From: Lichenibacterium ramalinae
GTDB lineage: Bacteria; Pseudomonadota; Alphaproteobacteria; Rhizobiales; Beijerinckiaceae
Direction: 5' to 3'
Assembly: GCF_004137085.1 (NCBI RefSeq)
Contig: NZ_QYBC01000002.1
Span: 62,001 to 126,000, forward strand
DNA: 64,000 bases
The notes beneath the pieces are model-generated. The model was not told the DNA's origin. It searched no databases and saw only the letters and a program-made list of their open reading frames with translations. Positions within the stretch are counted from its first letter, which is position 1. Each line of letters begins with the position of its first letter. Positions 62,426 through 64,000 of the stretch are shown here, one piece after another. The position numbers were made by a program, and so were the translations under genes.

Positions 62426-64000
62426 ATGTTGACCAGGATCGTAGCGCGGATCGTCGCCGCCTGCAGCCGCCACGCCATGCTGGTGGTGCTGCTGTCGGCC
62501 CTCCTCACCGTCTTGTCCGCCTGGTACGCGGCCACGCATTTCGCCATCAACACGGATTCCAACACGCTGATCGCCAGCGACCTGCCGTGGCGCCAGCGCC
62601 AGGAAGCCTTCAACAAGGCCTTTCCGCAGAACGACGGCCTGATCCTGATGGTGCTGGACGGCAGCACGCCCGAGGCCGCCCAGGACGCGGCGGACCGGTT
62701 CGTGGCCCGCCTGAAGGACGACACGCGCCACTTCGACTTCGTCCGCCTGCCGCCCGAACAGGCGTTCTTCGGCAAGGACGGCCTGCTGTTCCAGCCCGTC
62801 GCCGCGGTGCGGCAGGCCGCCGACCAGCTCGGCAAGGCCCAGCCCCTGCTCGCCACCCTGGCGGCCGACCCGAGCCTGCGCGGCCTGTCGCAGATGGTCG
62901 GCATGATGGGCATCGGCATCGAGCAGGGGAAGATCCCGCTCGACCAGGTGCAGCCGTTCTTCTCCAAGATGGCGGATTCCATCGAGGGCGCGCTCGCCGG
63001 CCGCGTCGTGCCCTTCTCCTTCCAGGCCCTGGCGGGCGGCAACGACGGGCAGGCCTATCCCAACCGCCGCTTCGTGCAGCTCAAGCCCAAGCTCGACTAC
63101 GGCGCGCTCGAGCCCGGCGCCGACGCCACCGACGTCGTCCGCACCACCATCGACGAGCTCCACCTCACCCCGGACCACGGCGTGACGGTGCGGCTCACCG
63201 GCCAGATCCCGCTCGACGACCAGGAGTTCGGCACTCTGAAGGAGGGCTTCGCCCTCAACTCCATCCTCACCGTGCTGGCCGTGGTCTTCCTGCTGTGGCT
63301 CGCGCTGAAGTCCGGCCGGCTGATCGTGGCGGTGTTCCTCGCCACCGCCGTCGGCCTCGTGATGACGGCGGCGCTGGGGCTGCTGCTGGTCGGCGCCCTG
63401 AATCTCATCTCGGTCGCCTTCGCGGTGCTGTTCATCGGCATCGGGGTCGATTTCGGCATCCAGTTCTCGGTGCGCTACCGCGACGAGCGCTTCATCGAGA
63501 ACGCGCTCCTGCCCGCCATCGTCGGGGCCGGCGCCAAGGCGGGACGGCCGCTACTGCTCGCCGCCGCCGCCACGACGGCCGGCTTCTTCTCCTTCCTGCC
63601 GACCGACTACAAGGGCGTGTCCGAGCTCGGCCTCATCGCCGGCAACGGCATGATCATCGCCTTCGTGGTGTCGATCACGCTCCTGCCGGCGCTGCTGCAG
63701 CTCTTCAACCCGCCCTCCGAATCCAAGGAGGTGGGCTACGCCTTCCTGAAACCCGTCGACCACTTCCTCGAGAACCACCGCCTGCTCGTCATCGTGGCCA
63801 CGCTCGGCCCGGTGATCCTGATGTCGCCGCTGCTCTTCCACGTCCGCTTCGACTTCAACCCGCTGAACCTCAACAGCGACAAGGTCGAGTCCGTGGCGAC
63901 GATCCGCGACCTCGCCACCGATGCCAGCACCACGCCCTACAAGGTCGACGTGCTGGAGCCGACGCTGGCCCGCGCCAACGCGGTGGCGGCCGAGATCGCC
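62426..64000 (+). CDS. hpnN: HpnN, hopanoid RND transporter (partial, runs off right end)
   Basis: 525 codons are open to the end of the window without a stop. MLTRIVARIVAACSRHAMLV and the first membrane helix (about 17-37), a periplasmic loop with NTDSNTLIASDLPWRQRQEA, then several membrane helices from about 275, including FAVLFIGIGVDFGIQFSVRY and AAATTAGFFSFLPTDYKG. This is the RND-type hopanoid transporter that moves hopanoids to the outer membrane. It is separated from hpnL-M-I-J-K by about 13.7 kb. ATG 62426 starts the frame; the ribosome-binding site GAGGA is about 15 bases upstream. Confidence 0.9.
   Translation, partial: MLTRIVARIVAACSRHAMLVVLLSALLTVLSAWYAATHFAINTDSNTLIASDLPWRQRQEAFNKAFPQNDGLILMVLDGSTPEAAQDAADRFVARLKDDTRHFDFVRLPPEQAFFGKDGLLFQPVAAVRQAADQLGKAQPLLATLAADPSLRGLSQMVGMMGIGIEQGKIPLDQVQPFFSKMADSIEGALAGRVVPFSFQALAGGNDGQAYPNRRFVQLKPKLDYGALEPGADATDVVRTTIDELHLTPDHGVTVRLTGQIPLDDQEFGTLKEGFALNSILTVLAVVFLLWLALKSGRLIVAVFLATAVGLVMTAALGLLLVGALNLISVAFAVLFIGIGVDFGIQFSVRYRDERFIENALLPAIVGAGAKAGRPLLLAAAATTAGFFSFLPTDYKGVSELGLIAGNGMIIAFVVSITLLPALLQLFNPPSESKEVGYAFLKPVDHFLENHRLLVIVATLGPVILMSPLLFHVRFDFNPLNLNSDKVESVATIRDLATDASTTPYKVDVLEPTLARANAVAAEIA

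Overview
The window is a contiguous, gene-dense (about 57 protein genes), very GC-rich stretch of chromosome from an alphaproteobacterium. It is most likely a member of Hyphomicrobiales (Rhizobiales) near Methylobacteriaceae, Beijerinckiaceae or Lichenihabitantaceae. The evidence is the NepR/PhyR general stress response pair, the aa3 oxidase cluster order, the rnd-lptC-lptA-lptB-rpoN block, the hopanoid genes hpnL/M/I/J/K/N, and a glutathione-type S-formylglutathione hydrolase. I see no tRNA, rRNA, CRISPR array, insertion sequence, phage gene or attachment site. Codon use looks uniform, so this reads as core chromosome and not an island.

Layout, left to right. 1-3.7 kb: an SDR protein lacking the usual Tyr, then a coupled pair (radical SAM protein plus a DUF4130-UdgX uracil-DNA-binding protein). 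3.9-11.8 kb: a chemoreceptor behind a CtrA-like box, a CynX-type MFS transporter, a flavin monooxygenase, an FAH-family protein, a PfkB kinase and a PilZ protein. 11.8-20.2 kb: a solitary glcF, then the aa3 oxidase block coxB-ctaD-ctaB-coxF-ctaG-ctaE-DUF983-surf1. 20.3-26.3 kb: DUF2939, a DUF1624 acyltransferase-like protein with a Cys-rich tail, divergent nepR and phyR with an EcfG-type promoter facing each way, ybjN, proC, a TetR regulator and csaA. 26.4-32.5 kb: a five-gene surface-polysaccharide export and glycosyltransferase operon. 32.5-36.3 kb: a soluble hybrid histidine kinase, rdgB and hemW. 36.4-42.9 kb (minus strand): rnd-lptC-lptA-lptB-rpoN followed by folP-folK. 43.3-48.7 kb: hopanoid head-group and transport genes hpnL-M-I-J-K. 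48.7-53.5 kb: fghA and a three-subunit molybdenum hydroxylase (PaoABC type). 53.5-58.2 kb: a probable pseudoprotease, gamma-carbonic anhydrase, secB, fxsA, a Tim44-domain gene and an Smr gene. 58.1-64 kb: a DeoR-MFS pair, bluB, trmD, rimM, and hpnN running off the right end.

Several modules converge on the cell envelope: LptCAB export of lipopolysaccharide, hopanoid modification (HpnI/J/K) and movement (HpnL/M/N), an ABC-exported polysaccharide, and SecB. Genes are tightly packed. Many neighbours overlap by a 4-base NTGA in which all four NTG start codons occur (ATGA, GTGA, TTGA, CTGA); others share one base in TGATG.

The most interesting items are the radical SAM/UdgX pair of unknown chemistry, a Glu-to-Lys change inside the CuA motif of CoxB, a pseudoprotease that has lost all three catalytic positions, the paired EcfG promoters with no adjacent sigma gene, an N-terminally extended LptB carrying a 15-bp tandem repeat, the apparent CTG start of hpnI, and a perfect palindrome in front of deoR. 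I found no convincing wholly new multi-gene system. The radical SAM/UdgX pair and the polysaccharide operon are the best places to look for undescribed biochemistry.
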